The position numbers were made by a program, and so were the translations under genes. A stretch of 64,000 nucleotides of DNA, taken from positions 1,063,445-1,127,444 of the forward strand of contig NC_092541.1 in assembly GCF_037038585.1 (NCBI RefSeq), in the 5' to 3' direction. This DNA comes from Patagioenas fasciata. Taxonomy: Eukaryota > Chordata > Aves > Columbiformes > Columbidae. Position 1 is the first letter of the stretch, and every line of letters starts with the position of its first letter. Below the pieces are notes generated by a model that searched no databases, was not told where the DNA came from, and saw nothing but the letters and a program-made list of their open reading frames with translations. Of the stretch, positions 1 to 12,060 are shown piece by piece.

Positions 1-85
1 CTTTCTGCTCCAACTCCAAAGCGCAGGAGCAGCCCCCGGCACCTTCGCTGTGAGTTCAGCTCCGCAGCTGCTCTGGCAGTGGGTA

Positions 86-250
86 GAATCACAGCATAGT
101 TTGGGCTGAAGGGACCTTAAAGCTCCCCCAGTTCCCCCCTGCCATGACAGGGACATCTTCACCAGCTCAGGGTGCTCAGAGCCCCGTCCAGCCTGGCCTG
201 GGATGTCTCCAGGGATGGTTCATCCACCACCTCTCTGGGTACCAGCCAGC
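86..250 (-). repeat. CR1 LINE 3'-end fragment
   Basis: On the minus strand it ends in the CR1 terminal block, with a gggaaggtcc-like segment and a near-terminal tgtgattct-like motif. It is the same family as 9400-9604, 31493-31922, 51135-51418, 52385-52578, 57085-57298 and 58308-58522. It is 5'-truncated. Confidence 0.85.
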
Positions 251-1664
251 ACAGAAGCTTCTGTCCCCATCCCTGGAGAGCGATGGAGCCGATGGGGAGA
301 GCTCCCAACTCAGGTAACCTCCAGCTTTCTTTGGAGATGTCTCTACTGAATCAGGAAATTCTGTTTGGCCAATTACTCTTTGCATCTCCTACTTTCTCAT
401 TGAGTACAACAGCTAAAGAAAAACCCCAAACACAAAAAGGCCTCAATTCCCTCAACTCCAGGTCCTCGGTTTGATTGATTCTGAGCACTCAGCACCTTTC
501 AGACACTCCAGGAATACACCCTGGAGACCCCAAGTCTGGCACTTCCAAACACATCCACCCCCAAGGCTTGTGTGGCTGCAGACCCGGCCTTCCCTCCCTG
601 CGTGAGTCACCCTCCGCTTGGCACCCAGGTTCGCCAGAAACAGGACCCATGTGCAGCTGTTCACCATTAAAGAGAAGATGGGAGCAAGCCAAAAACCAGC
701 TTAAAAATAAAACCCACGTGGTTGTGTCTGAAATGCTGGGGTGGATACAGCCCTGAGTAGCTCCTCTCATCAGTTGGCAGCCCCCCCATGGCACCGTGAC
801 TCAGAGATGCCGCTCCGGGGCATCTGAAATGTGCTGTTTCATCTATACCAACACAGCGTTCATCTTCATTTGTTCCTTATTAGCTGTTATGAGAGATAAC
901 GAGCCCCCTCGCACGGGCACCCTCCACCCAACAACAGCACGTTGCAAACCAGGAAGGCAAATCTGCATGCAGGGCCAGGATCTGCTCTGCGTGGGGCTCC
1001 CGCGGCCCCCGCCAGCTCCGGCTGGAACACAGACCAGCGCTGCCAAGCCCTCAATTTCTCAGCACCGCGCTCGTCTCGGAGGGATCGCGCTGTAAACTGT
1101 CCCCGCAGACCCAGCAACGCTGCGGCACATGCTGCTTTCTGCAGGGACAGCCAAGAACATCCTTCACGGAATGACGCAGAAATTCATCCCGGCTTTCTAG
1201 AGCGCTGCAGCGACAAGAGGAGCTTCGGGTTCCCTCCCCGCACAGCGGTGCCAGGCGAAAAGTGGCCTTTGGAGACTACAGAGGGTGTTTCCTTTGCTAG
1301 ACACATCCCAGCGTCGCTTCGGCCGGAGGACAAACCTATCAGAGCAGGACCAAGGTGCGGCTGCCTCAGCATCCCCTCCCCATGCACAGCAAGAACCTGG
1401 TACCAGCATCAGACACACGGACACTGTCCCCTCTGCTGCTGTGGGACCAAATCACCCCTCACTGAGCTTCACCCACCCTCCAGCGCTTCCCAAAGTGGGG
1501 CTAAAACCCTTTGGAGCTGCTGCGCACCAGCACACCCTTCCTGAGCTCAACCAGACCTTTCTGGAGCTGAATTCCCAGCTCCAAGAGGCTTTTTGTTGCA
1601 GAGAAATTTATCTGAGCGACCGCCCTGTGTGCAGAGGGACGGTTCTGATGCTCTCAGTCGTACG
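251..1664. other. Non-coding flank or RND2 intron
   Basis: Several open frames cross this moderately GC-rich stretch, but none has a recognisable domain, a sensible start context or paired splice sites. I see no RNA gene. It lies on the side of RND2 where the missing 3' exons would be expected, but no Rho-family coding segment could be read on the minus strand. Confidence 0.5.
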
Positions 1665-1757
1665 GTTTAGTTTTAGGTCACCCTGCGAGGAGCAGGGAGT
1701 TGGACTTGATGATCCTTATGAGTCCCTTCCAACTTGTGATGTTCTCCAATTCTCTGA
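1665..1757 (+). repeat. Old CR1 3'-tail fragment
   Basis: It contains the CR1 terminal motif of the form ggagttggacttgatgatcc followed by gtcccttccaactt. It is more diverged than the other CR1 copies here and lacks everything upstream. Confidence 0.65.
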
Positions 1758-1960
1758 GCCCCCTTCTTGCCTCGCCAAGCTGGGCAGGGGTCCCTCTGAG
1801 CAGCTGGACCTGGTGTGGGAGGAGGATGCTCATCTTCAATCACCACTGGCTTTCCCCACACCAGCGCTCCAGACCCCGTTAATATTACATGAGGTGCCAG
1901 GGAATGTAATGGCTTTCATGATTAGTTGTTCCATCTGCCAGGGCCGATGATGATGAAGGT

Positions 1961-1984
1961 GTTAATAATAATAATAATATATTT
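1961..1984. repeat. AAT-type trinucleotide microsatellite
   Basis: A short run of taa/aat units followed by an A/T-only stretch (tatattttatttatat). It is a simple repeat. Confidence 0.8.
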
Positions 1985-4900
1985 TATTTATATCGCACCT
2001 TTAAGATTGAAAATGAAATCTCAGTCCAATTCACAGACGTGCTGCTCCCGCGTTGGACTGTGGGGATGCAGAGAGATGGGGATGGAATAAGGTGGGTGCC
2101 CCCCACCCCAGCCCCAAATCCCGGAGCCCCAGCTCCAGGGTAAGGCTGTGAACAGGCTCTGCCAATGCAGGCAGCTATTAGCATGAAAAAGGCAGAAATT
2201 CCCCGTTACAGCCCGGCTATTGTCTGCTCCCAGGGCCCTGCAAGGGGAAAGGATAAAAATGCTGGATTGAAAACCTGGCCCTGCATGAAAAGGCAGAAGT
2301 GGCAGCTGTCCCAGCCCCCCGGTGCAGGGGCCAGGCCGGTCCCCATGGTGAGCCCGCAAACATCCCAGCTGGTGGCTGAGCCATCCAGGGCGCTCCAGAG
2401 CTGCCGTTTCCTCTGCAGATGCGACCAGAGGGCACCGAGTCACCCTCAAAAAAGGGAAATCAGCTCAGAGAAACAATGGCAGAGGAATTCGGCCTCAGGG
2501 AACACTGAGGAGCAGCAGTTAAACAGCCCCAAAGGTCATGCCCAGTCCCTTTATCCCACTGGGGACAGACAAGGGAGGACTGGGCTTTCTGGGGGTGCGT
2601 CCTGCTCACACAACCCCCAAGACATCTCTCGATAGCAATAGTGGTGTGGTATGTCTGGCACAGGACGGAGCAGAACATGCAAATGCTCTCCTTGTTCCCT
2701 GTATCATTAGTGCTGATGGGCCCTATGAACAGGAGACCGGGAATTTAGGTATTGCACCCTCCCAGAGCTGCACATCAGGGAGACGCTGATCTGAACCATC
2801 ACAAGTTCAGAGCCCAACTTCATCCTCCCCGCGTGAAATCGGACCCTCTCTCCTGAAAGAGAATCTGAGAATATTTTGTTGTTGGAAAATTGCTAAACTG
2901 CAGCAATATTCATCTGGAAAGTGCACGACTGAAACAACAGCTAATCAGCTCAGACAATTAACCTCTGCTCCCTAATTCTTACGATGCATGTACAAAAGTC
3001 AGTGAACAACTAACCAGCCCACATACGTTCCGACGGACACGACGAGGATGGAGGGAACGGTCTCTGCACGGGCTGACGTGGCATTTCTGGGCCCCACTCC
3101 AGGTCTTATTGCTGGAAACCTGTCCCTCGGGAGCAGGTTGTTCTGCTGGATTTACCAGCAGGAGAATCCCCAGCTCAGCAGGCACAGGGCGCTTCGGTCT
3201 CTCCCAGATCCCGCGCCCCGTCCCACATCTGCAGCTCATGGAGGAGCTCGCTCGCTGCAAACCCCACTCTGCAAACCATGGGGCAGCTCTGGAAGCTCCT
3301 CATAGACATCCCTGCTGACATCCCTGGGGAGCATCACCCCGTGGCTGGGATGGGAGGTCCAGGCTTCTCCCAAGGACGCTGGAAATCACGCCGGTGGCAG
3401 CTGACAGGGAGACAAACTGGAGGCAGAAGTCCCTTCCTGGCACTCTCGCCATGTCACAAGGGCAGCTGGCATTGCCACAACCTGCCCGTCACCCTCTCTA
3501 CGGGCTACAACAAGGACTAGGAGTGGCACCGGATTCCCCTCCGGCCCTGGGGAACGCGTCCGAGGGCTGAACCAACACAATTTGCATTATGCAATGTTGC
3601 ACATTTCAGGTTTGCTGTGCATAAGCAGCAGATCCTTCCCTGCCTGCTCGGCTACCAGATAAGGTTTCTCCCCACAGGGAAGGCTGGGCCTGTACACTTG
3701 TGAAGTTTAATTGAGTGGAGATTTTAATCTTCAGAAGCTGGGGCAAACAGAAGCTGCAGCCGTGTCCTCACCGCACGCACGGAGCCCGGGGCACACGCCA
3801 ACCGGTTCCTTCGGAGCTCTTGCTCCCACAAAACCTCCCGCCATCCCCCACCAGCCATCCGGAGGGTTGGTAGCGCTGTTTGGTGGGGTGACAAGGCACC
3901 CTCGGCCCCACACTGGGTGGGGGCTATTAGAAAGGTATTGCAGGCAGCAGATGGGGGATGACTGTCCCGCTCCAGGGAGTTTCTGCAGGTTTATTGATGC
4001 AACTGCCTCAATAAGCAGCTTCCATTTGCCCTAAACGTGTGGCAAAGTGGCACCAGGAGGTGCCACAGAGCAGACAGATTGACAGAGGAATGGGGAAAGC
4101 AGGGCGCTGCTGTCCTTGTCCCCAGGAGAGAGTGGATCCCCCCGTGCTCCAGAACAGGGGTGTGCATCGCAGCGGGGACAAACCACCCCACGGAAAGCCC
4201 TGTCTTGCCTACAAGGTCGCAGCAGCCACTGAGCAGCACCATCCCTGCTCAGCATCCCTGGGGACATCCCGCAGGCCCATTGGGGACAGAGGACAGATGC
4301 TGCCACAGGACACGCGGCCCTCGCTGCGGGACAAGCGACCTCCATCCCCAAGCCACGCAGCATCGCAGCAACCCACACCATGCCCAGCCCAGCCAGACCA
4401 TCCTCCTGGGGCTGGCATGTCACGGCATGTCACGGCATGTCACCTCCATCCTCCACCCACCCCACCATAAGCATTTCTGCTGCCGTTTCTGCCGCAGCTC
4501 CTGAAACTTCTGTCTGACTGGTTGCTGACCTGCCTGAGAATGTGACCCAGCTGCGCATATTTTTAGGCTTAACTACGTATTTGTGCTGAGGCAGAACACA
4601 AGTATGCTGGTTTCAGGCTCCCGGCCTTAACAGAGAGCATGGGAGGAGCTATTTTGGTCTGGAAAGGGCAGCTCCATGGGGTTTTTTGCTGCCTCAGAGC
4701 GCAAGTGGCATTGAACTCTTCCCAAGACAGAGCTTGCACTTTGGAAGGGGCGGCCATGGCAATCCCGGAGCCGCACGCTGGGAATCCGGGCACAGCCAGC
4801 TCAACATCCATGGAGATGCCGTGGTTAAACTCGGCCCCTTTCAGCCCTCTAATCTCATCAACATTCCTCGGTGGTTCCCCTGAAGAAGGATCTGTTATCG

Positions 4901-5097
4901 CAGCCTGGAGGTTCCCACACAGGCCGTACCAAGGCAGACTGTTTGCTGAGTACGGGCTAAGAGGGAGGCGGAGGGGGATTCGCAACTCACAATGTTATTC
5001 TTGTCTTGAAAGCACATCTGCTTCAGAGAGAGAAGCCCAGCAAAGGAGCAGCAGCCACACAACTCCCCGGCTGTGCACGGCAGCACAGAGGGGTGCA
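1985..5097. other. Non-coding stretch, no gene seen
   Basis: Only short open frames without domain similarity are visible. A small local 10-bp tandem duplication (catgtcacgg, three copies) sits at about 4420-4445. No splice-flanked RND2 exon was recognised on the minus strand. It is best read as RND2 intron 2 or flanking DNA. Confidence 0.5.
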
Positions 5098-5505
5098 AAG
5101 ATACATTGGGGTCAGTTTTGGGCCCCTCATGGCAAGAAAGGCCTTGAGGTGCTGGAGCGAGTGGAGAAAAGGGAACGGAGCTGGTGAGGGGCTGGAGCAC
5201 AAGTGTGATGGGAGCGGCTGAGGGACCTGGGGGCTCAGCTGGAGAACAGGAGCTGAGGGGAGACCTTCTGATCTCTGAACTGCCTGAAAGGAGCTTGGAG
5301 CCAGGGGGGTCGGGCTCTGCTCCCCAGGAACAAGCGCCAGGAGCAGAGGAAACGGCCTCAAGTTGCACCAGGGGAGGCTGAGGTTGGATCTGGGGAACAA
5401 TTTCTTCCCCAAAGGGCTGTGGGGCATTGGAACAGGCTGCCCAGGGCAGTGCTGGAGTCACCATCCCTGGAGGGCTGGACAGACGGAGACCTCTGAGCAT
5501 CACAG
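5098..5505 (+). repeat. CR1 LINE, 5'-truncated (family B)
   Basis: Sense-strand CR1 3' region with the blocks gaacaatttcttccccaaag, gcattggaacaggctgccca and gtcaccatccctggagg. It is very similar to 13496-13790, 17150-17612, 20337-20512, 37968-38425, 49436-49638, 60331-60757 and 63409-63912. The last part of the usual 3' end is missing or replaced after about 5490. Confidence 0.9.
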
Positions 5506-7974
5506 TGCGACCTCCTAGACCCACGGAGAGCCCCTGATCCCACGGGGAACGCAGCCACCAGGCCGTGGTACCCGCGCTCCCTTCCACGACTCTGGAGCGC
5601 GGAAACGAAACTCGCCTACTCTTTGCAAAGCGATCGCAAACCCATCCGCCCTTTCTCCCCTTGGCCGCGAGGATGAAAGCTCTTCCCGACAGGTCTGGGA
5701 GGCACCCAGCCCTTTGGGAACAGCATTCCCAAGCAGCAGGCATCTCGTCGAACAGGAGTTTCCCCCTTGCCACAAGATACCGGCGCCACGCAGAGGAGTT
5801 CGTGTCTGTGCCGAGCGCCTTTGGCCAACAGGCAGCAAAGAAGGAACAGGAGCACGAGGGGCAGAAAAGCACCGTGTCCCTGGTAGGTAGATCTAAGGCA
5901 CTTCAGGTGGTGTGGAGTCCTTGCATTTGCCCCGAGCAGCACAGATTTCATCCTCGTGCAGGACTCTCAGCGCTGGAAACTCTCCCGAGTCACCCTCCAG
6001 CCTCAGAAAAACTAATCGGTGGACAAAGGGTTAAAAGCCATTTAAAGGCAACCCGAGGTCCCAGTCCAACATCCCAGTCTGTACACCGATTATCCAGGAT
6101 TTCTGGGCGGCCAGGTAGGCTGTGGTGGAGCTGGGTCACAATAATGGGAGCTTTCCAGGGAAACTGCTCTTACCCCAACATCCTTCGCTGGGTGGTGCTC
6201 AGCTGCACAGCTCCCGGACTCTTTCACAACTACTGGCTGGGAATTGAAAATAAAATGTAAAAAACCGATAGTCAGCTCCTCCGTCCAGGTCTCTCCTGGT
6301 TTCAGGAGGAGACCTTCAGTTCCAGCTACTTATCTAAGAGATGGTGAGTGCTTAAAATACAGAGGGTGATCTTGACAGGAGGAGGGGAGCAGCTCCCCAG
6401 CACCTCCCTTCCCACTCTTGGGCTGGAATTCATCATGACCAATAAACCCCTGCATGCGAAGCTGCTTAAAAGAGACAGGAGGCAGCGCAGAGACGCGGGG
6501 AAGCGCACCCCAGCGCCCGGCCTTCTGCAATTAGCGACCCTCAACCCCTTCAGCTCAGTTGGTTCAATTCACTCTTGTGCCAAACTTCTTTTTACCAAAG
6601 GTCCCATTCACAAGCGTCTCCGAAGGGCAGTGGAAATCCAACAGCAGCTGGCAGTCCGCAGCTAAAATATCAGTTTGATTACTAAGGAAAATTGCTGTGT
6701 GTTGCTTTGCAGGGCTGCTTGTTGAAGAACTTGCTCCTGTGTATTTCAAATCAAAGCTGCAACAGAAGGCAATTTATCTGGAAAACTACCTAGCAAACTC
6801 TATCTACAACACAGCTGTTAAAAAGGTCTTACGTTTTCCATAAGGAGAAGGGACAAAGAATCAAAGTCCGTTTCCTCGTGGCTATAGAGATAAACGCTAG
6901 ACAAATGTATCTTTTCTTGAAAAGAGTAAAAGTGAACATGTGACAGCATCAGATGCAGATATCAGCGAGACACACACAGCTTTAAAGACGTTTTATCGTG
7001 TCCTTTTAACATCTGTAAGATCAAAGCCAAACATTCCGGAGGATTCCTAAAAAGTGCGTATCAAACGTGCTTCCGCATCCTCAGAGGTGAAGTTTTCACA
7101 TCAAATTCAGATGCTCAGAGCAAAGCTGCTCAGTGCCTAAGAAAGATTCCCCACCCAAACGCTTTCCACAGGGTTTAGAACCCCCCAGCCAGGGGGTGAT
7201 GGAGCTGCAGTGCAGCCTCAAACATATTTTACCTGGTCCAAGACTCAGTAAATCCACTCACTACTCTGGGCTGGTTTCACAGCTGTAGGTTGATGGATGT
7301 GAAATCACAGCACGGAATGTGAGTGTACAAGAGCAAAGAAATTCCCAGCTCATATTTTAATTGACTCTTGCCCTCGGACACTGAGAGGACTTCATTTGTC
7401 ATAAGGACTCCAGAAATTATGAAGAGCCTCAGCAAGCCTGTGATGTAAGTACAAGGACAGAGCACCGTGTTCAGCTGCACCCTGTGCACACAGCAGGCCA
7501 GAAAGGTTGTCAGAAGGAAATGAAAAGGTGCGTATGACCTTTGCTGGATGCCAATATTTTTATGAGCTCTCACTCGCAATTCGCACCTCCACGGACAGAC
7601 AGCACGGAGTTTGGGAAGGGTCTTGGTGTGCTGGGGGCAGCTGCGCCTGCAGCTTCAGGCAGAATCACAACTGAGGACGCCAAGAGGCAAAACCGAACCA
7701 AAAGAAGGAAACCACACGAAACCCAAAGCAAGCAACCCCAGAGGCTCTGTCGCAGAGTGATGAAAGGACAGCGCGTTCCCACAGCGCATTCCTCTCCAAG
7801 GTGAGGTCTCTGTTCTCAGGCTGCGCCTCACCTCTTCCCCGTTCTTCTGGGCCTCACCTCGCACCCCACAACTGGTTTGGTCGTTACTGGGCTGTGTCCC
7901 TGCACGGGCACGGATGGAGACGCTCGAACGCCAATGCAGCACCGAAAGGCAGCGTGGAGCTGCACCTGGGGACC
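5506..7974. other. Non-coding stretch, no gene seen
   Basis: No coding exon, RNA gene or recognisable repeat was found. The part from about 6650 to 7560 is AT-richer than the surroundings and contains no long open frame. Confidence 0.5.
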
Positions 7975-8330
7975 ACGCAGCCTGGGGGGACCAGAGGGGA
8001 CCAGATTGCACCGAACAGGATGGGGGGGACCAAAAGGAACCAGATTGCACCTAATAGGCTTGGGGGGACCAGAGGGGATCGAACAGGATTGGGGTGACCA
8101 AAAGGAACCAGACTGCACCGAATAGACGGGGGGGGACCAAAGGCAACCAGACTGCACCGAACAGGAGGGAGGGGAGCAAAGAGGACCAGACTGCACCAAA
8201 CACGATGGAAGGGAGCAAAGGGGACCAGACCGCACTGAACAAGATGGGGGGCACCAAAGGGGACCTGACAGCATCACACAGGCTGCAGGAGAGGGGACCC
8301 GATCGTACCGCACAGGCTTAGGGGGACCAG
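7975..8330 (+). repeat. Minisatellite, about 39-bp unit, about nine copies
   Basis: Degenerate tandem units, each carrying a ggaccagactgcaccgaa-like core followed by a G-run (ggggggac). Unit length is near 39 bp with some shorter copies. It lies about 200 bp downstream of RND2 exon 2, so it is inside RND2 intron 2. The open frames on both strands here are repeat artefacts. Confidence 0.88.
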
Positions 8331-8526
8331 GAGGGAGCCGACCGCGCAGCGCGGCGACACCCGGCATCACCCCGGCGACACCCGGCATCACCCCGGGATG
8401 CTCGCAGGCTGCTGGATGGTGGGGGGGAGGCCGCTACTTCAGCCCCATCCGGCCCGGGCGAGACCCCCGACCGGAGAAACGAGCCCTGGCCCCGCCGCAT
8501 CCCCCGCACATCGCCCCCGGGCTCAC

Positions 8527-8825
8527 CTGAGGTGTCCCACATGTTGAGCTCCGTGCGCTGCTTGTCGATCTCGAAGCTGGCCGTGTAGTTCTCGAAAACG
8601 GTGGGCACGTAGCTCTAGAGGGGGGGACGGAGGGGAGAGGTGAGCCCAGCCCAGCCGAGCCGAGCCCAGCCCAGCCGAGCCGAGCTCAGCGGAGCCAACC
8701 CCGCCCGCCGCCCCCCGCCGCACCTCGGGGTAGCAGTCCTTGGCGAAGACGTGGAGCAGCGCCGTCTTGCCGCACTGCGTGTCCCCCACCACCACGATCT
8801 TACAGCGAGCCAGGTGTCCCTCCAT
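8527..8825 (-). CDS. RND2: RND2, coding exons 1-2 (partial gene)
   Basis: Rnd2 is an atypical Rho-family small GTPase that binds GTP constitutively and acts in neuronal migration and cytoskeletal control. Exon 1 (8825-8724) opens at an ATG inside a CpG island and encodes [14 protein letters not shown] followed by the P-loop GDTQCGKT. Exon 2 (8614-8527) encodes the switch I region with [14 protein letters not shown] and ends in WDTSG, the Rnd-type G3 box where ordinary Rho proteins have DTAG. Both GT/AG junctions read in phase (phase 0 between exons, phase 1 after exon 2). RND2 rather than RND1 or RND3 is chosen from the MEG start, the EIDK and ELNMWDTSG motifs, and the neighbour VAT1. The remaining exons (about two thirds of a roughly 225-residue protein, including the C-terminal CAAX region) were not found at 1-8526, so the gene probably continues beyond the left edge. 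Confidence 0.93.
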
Positions 8826-9270
8826 GATGCGGGGCCGCGCCGGCCGCGCCGCCGCTTTACCGGGCCGGCCCCGGCCTGGCCGCGCCCCCGGCCCCGACGG
8901 CACCAACCAGGCGCGGAGCGGAGCCGGCGCTGGGCAGGGCCGAGCAGCTACGGCCGCCCCCGGCCGCGGCCCCGGGAGCCGCCCCCTCGGGGCGTCCCCA
9001 CCGGCGGTTTGTCGCGACACCCCCGGACGCGGTGTGGGGCTCCGGAGCGCGGCTTCTCCCGGGACCCGGCACGGTCCCCCCCGGCCCGGCGTCTCCCACC
9101 GCATCGCGGCGGGAGGGTTCGGTCCGGAGCCCCGGGGCGACCGGAGCCCGCCCGCCTTCTGCCACCGGTACCGGGAGCTCGGCTCCCGACCCGCGGCAGC
9201 GCCAACGGCCCGCAGCGGCTGCCGGTCCCTGCCCGGTTCCCTGCGCGTTCCCACCGGGGCGTTCCAGCCC
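8630..9270. promoter_or_regulatory. CpG island at the RND2 start
   Basis: Dense CpG dinucleotides and very high GC surround the RND2 ATG at 8825 and continue upstream, compared with the AT-richer sequence either side. No TATA box is obvious, which fits a CpG-island promoter. The long reading frames that cross it on both strands are a by-product of the composition and resemble no protein. Confidence 0.75.
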
Positions 9271-9399
9271 TGGCACCGCTAAAGGAGCGGGACTTGTTCC
9301 CATTAGGAATTTGGCAGAAATGGGAACGCCCAGCATTTTAGCCAGCTCTGCGCGTTTCGAGAATCCCGTATCTCCAATGTATGTGATCATATATAAGGA

Positions 9400-9604
9400 G
9401 AAAATTGTTGTCCCTGAGGGTGGTGAGAGCCTGGCCCAGGTTCCCAGAGAGGTGGTGGATGAACCATCCCTGGAGACATCCCAGGCCAGGCTGGATGGGG
9501 CTCTGAGCACCCTGAGCTGGTGAAGATGTCCCTGTCATGGCAGGGGGGGGCACTGGGGGAGCTGGGAAGGTCCCTTCAACCCAAACTATTCTATGATTCC
9601 ATAT
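9400..9604 (+). repeat. CR1 LINE 3' end (family A)
   Basis: Sense-strand CR1 3' terminus with gagggtggtgagagcctggc, the tggagacatcccaggccagg block and the terminal ctattctatgattcc. It sits about 600 bp upstream of the RND2 ATG, between the divergent RND2 and VAT1 genes. Confidence 0.9.
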
Positions 9605-10101
9605 CATATCAGTGAGGGCAGGGGACCCACCTTTTGTACAGGCTGCACCACCCCAGGTCTGTACTTCTCCAAGTACAGATGGTGCATCTATAAACGACAG
9701 GCAGTGATTTTAATTAGCAGAATTATTGAAAAAGGGAAGGTTTCCTTACTACTAATATTTCGCTGGCCATACTGCAGAAAGATTTACCGTAATGGCAAAC
9801 TTACATTTGTCAGAGCCAAGCTGTCTGTCACAGAACGCAGTAAAAATAGAGACAATGAAGACAAAGCAAGTCTGAAGAAATGGAAATTAAAATGTTTTGG
9901 CAGTGAAACCGGATTTATTAAGGGACTGAGGGGGCAGATTGTTTTTGCTGAAATCACAGGCGTTTTGCACATATAAATACTGGTGCTGTGCGTGAAGCCG
10001 GGATGAGTAAAGAACAGCGAGACGGTGCGGGGCACGGTGCCATGGAGGTGCCCAGGGGTTCTGAGCGCCGCTTTGCTTTCTGCTGGGACGTGTCAGTGCT
10101 T

Positions 10102-10158
10102 GGGATCACTCCTGCTCATGGGATCACTCCTGCTCATGGGATCACTCCTGCTCATGGG
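10102..10158 (+). repeat. 18-bp tandem repeat, three copies
   Basis: The unit gggatcactcctgctcat is repeated three times perfectly, followed by the start of a fourth copy. It looks recently amplified because the copies are identical. Confidence 0.92.
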
Positions 10159-11939
10159 ACGCACAGGTCCCGTGTCTTGCTTTGCAGCGTGGGCACAGGG
10201 GCCAAATGCAGAGCAGGGCTGCAGGTGTGTCCTTAGTGCATTGGGCTGGGCAAACCGGAGCTCAGGTCTCACCTCTCTGCATCATCCATCACACACCAGA
10301 CTGCAGAGCGGAGGGGATGAGGAATTACAACCTGGAATTGCAACCACAGCAGTGCAGCTCACGTCCTCACCTGCGTGATCTGGGCTGGGAAAGTGTTGTC
10401 AGCCGATTCCTCGTCCTGTAGCTTTGCAAGGTGTGTTGTGCAGCATCTCGGTGCCGCCAGCCTTGCCCGAAGCGATGTGATGAGTAACTGTCACATGCTG
10501 CTTTCCTTGCGCCCTCCCCAGGGAAAGCAGCTTGTGCAGCACCGTGTCATGTTTTGTAAGCCCTGTAGGGGTTTTTTGGGCCTTCTGATATGTGTGCACA
10601 TTGCTCAGCTTTTATGTGGAGGAACAGAAAGAAACGTTCGTTGTCCTTTCGACTGCGGGTAGAGCGCTGGGTGGCCATAGGTGTCACCTGGAGCGAGCTG
10701 CTCCCCTGGCCAATACCTTTCTTCTGAAAGCTTTGCGCTGTGTTTCTTGATCAGAATTAGCTTTTTGCTTCCAGCCAACAAGATGATTGTGACTCCACTC
10801 CAGAGGAGCTTTTTGTAGTGGATTCTCAAGGCCTTTGCAAACCCGCCAGCCGCATTTGCCTCCCCCCAGGGAGGGAAAGCAGCAGCAGCAAGAGCCTTTT
10901 GCTCAGAGCCACTTGGGGCACTGTCAGCGCTGAGCCTGCTGTCCCATTTGGTGCAATGCACCTTTTGGCAGGCAACACTTGCAAAATATGTTCGGCAACC
11001 TACAGGCACGGTGTAAATTTTCCGGGTGGGATGCGGAGGGAGAGATGCTGTGACTGTCACCACGGCTGGTGAGGCGACAGATGGCTCCCACACATTTGCT
11101 CCCGAAAACGCTTCCCCTGTGGCTGGCTCCTCCCTGGCTGAGCCGCACTCTCGGGGATTTTAATTGCTATTATGAATGAGCTTGATTGTGTTATATTTAT
11201 TTGCTGTACAAAGAAACTACGAGACATCCTCAGGACTGGTATTAATGTGCTGGGAGGAAACAACGTTCACCAAAGGACCCACAGCCCGAAATCTGGAGCC
11301 GGTGACACCTTCTTCTTGTGCCTGCACAAAGTGTCACCGTCTGGTCCCCTGCAGCCGGTCACAGGCTCTGGGCTTCGTTTTAGGCGTGATAAAGCAGGTG
11401 AATATAATGAGTGAGGGATCTCCTGTACTCTGTTGTATGACCATGACCCCTGCATGTACCTAATAAGAGTTGCATGAGTGTCACCCTCGGGGACACAGAG
11501 CTCATGCCCATCACATTTTCATGATGCATTCCCTGTTAACTTCATACATATATTTTCTGTGCCATTTGGTTCGGTGTGCAACATCCTATTTCCACTCGTA
11601 AGCCTCCAAACTGGAACAGAAATGAGGGACGTGCTTTAATTTCTCATCAGATCCAGTCGTCAGTATCTGTTTGGGCCTGTCAAATATGTGAAAGAGCTAG
11701 GAACTTGCCAGCCAAAACCGCGGAGTGTTTCTAACTGTTAATGCTCAGCAGTTAAATCATTCCGTGGCAAATGGTTTGGTGTTTGATGGTTTCCCCTGTA
11801 AGACGAGGAGGTGCAGGAGCAGCAGAGTTTGAACACATACAGCACAAAGATACAAATCAACAGCAATTAGGGAGGTTAAAAGAAAGCAGAAGAAATCCCA
11901 GCTAAATTCCCTTTCATGTGTCCAGCCTGTTTACATTCC

Positions 11940-12060
11940 GTGCTAGAATAACAGCGCTCAGCCTCGCCGCTGCCATTAATGAAGTTGCACCTCTGGGTGA
12001 GCAATTTAATTTATCTCAGCAAGCCAAAGCTCATTATAACAGTCCATAAATGGTATCAGA
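11940..12060. promoter_or_regulatory. Candidate conserved non-coding element
   Basis: A non-repetitive AT-rich block with several homeodomain-like cores (ccattaatg, caatttaattta, cataaatgg) embedded in a GC-rich region. This motif density resembles vertebrate enhancers, and it lies between the divergent RND2 and VAT1 genes. This is inference from composition only. Confidence 0.25.

Noticed and set aside
942-1544. 200-codon plus-strand frame
   Set aside because: No recognisable domain, no splice context or promoter; overlapping frames on other strands are of similar quality.
7975-8330. CRISPR-like regular spacing of repeats
   Set aside because: Units are directly adjacent degenerate tandem copies without unique spacers, in a vertebrate genome; it is a minisatellite.
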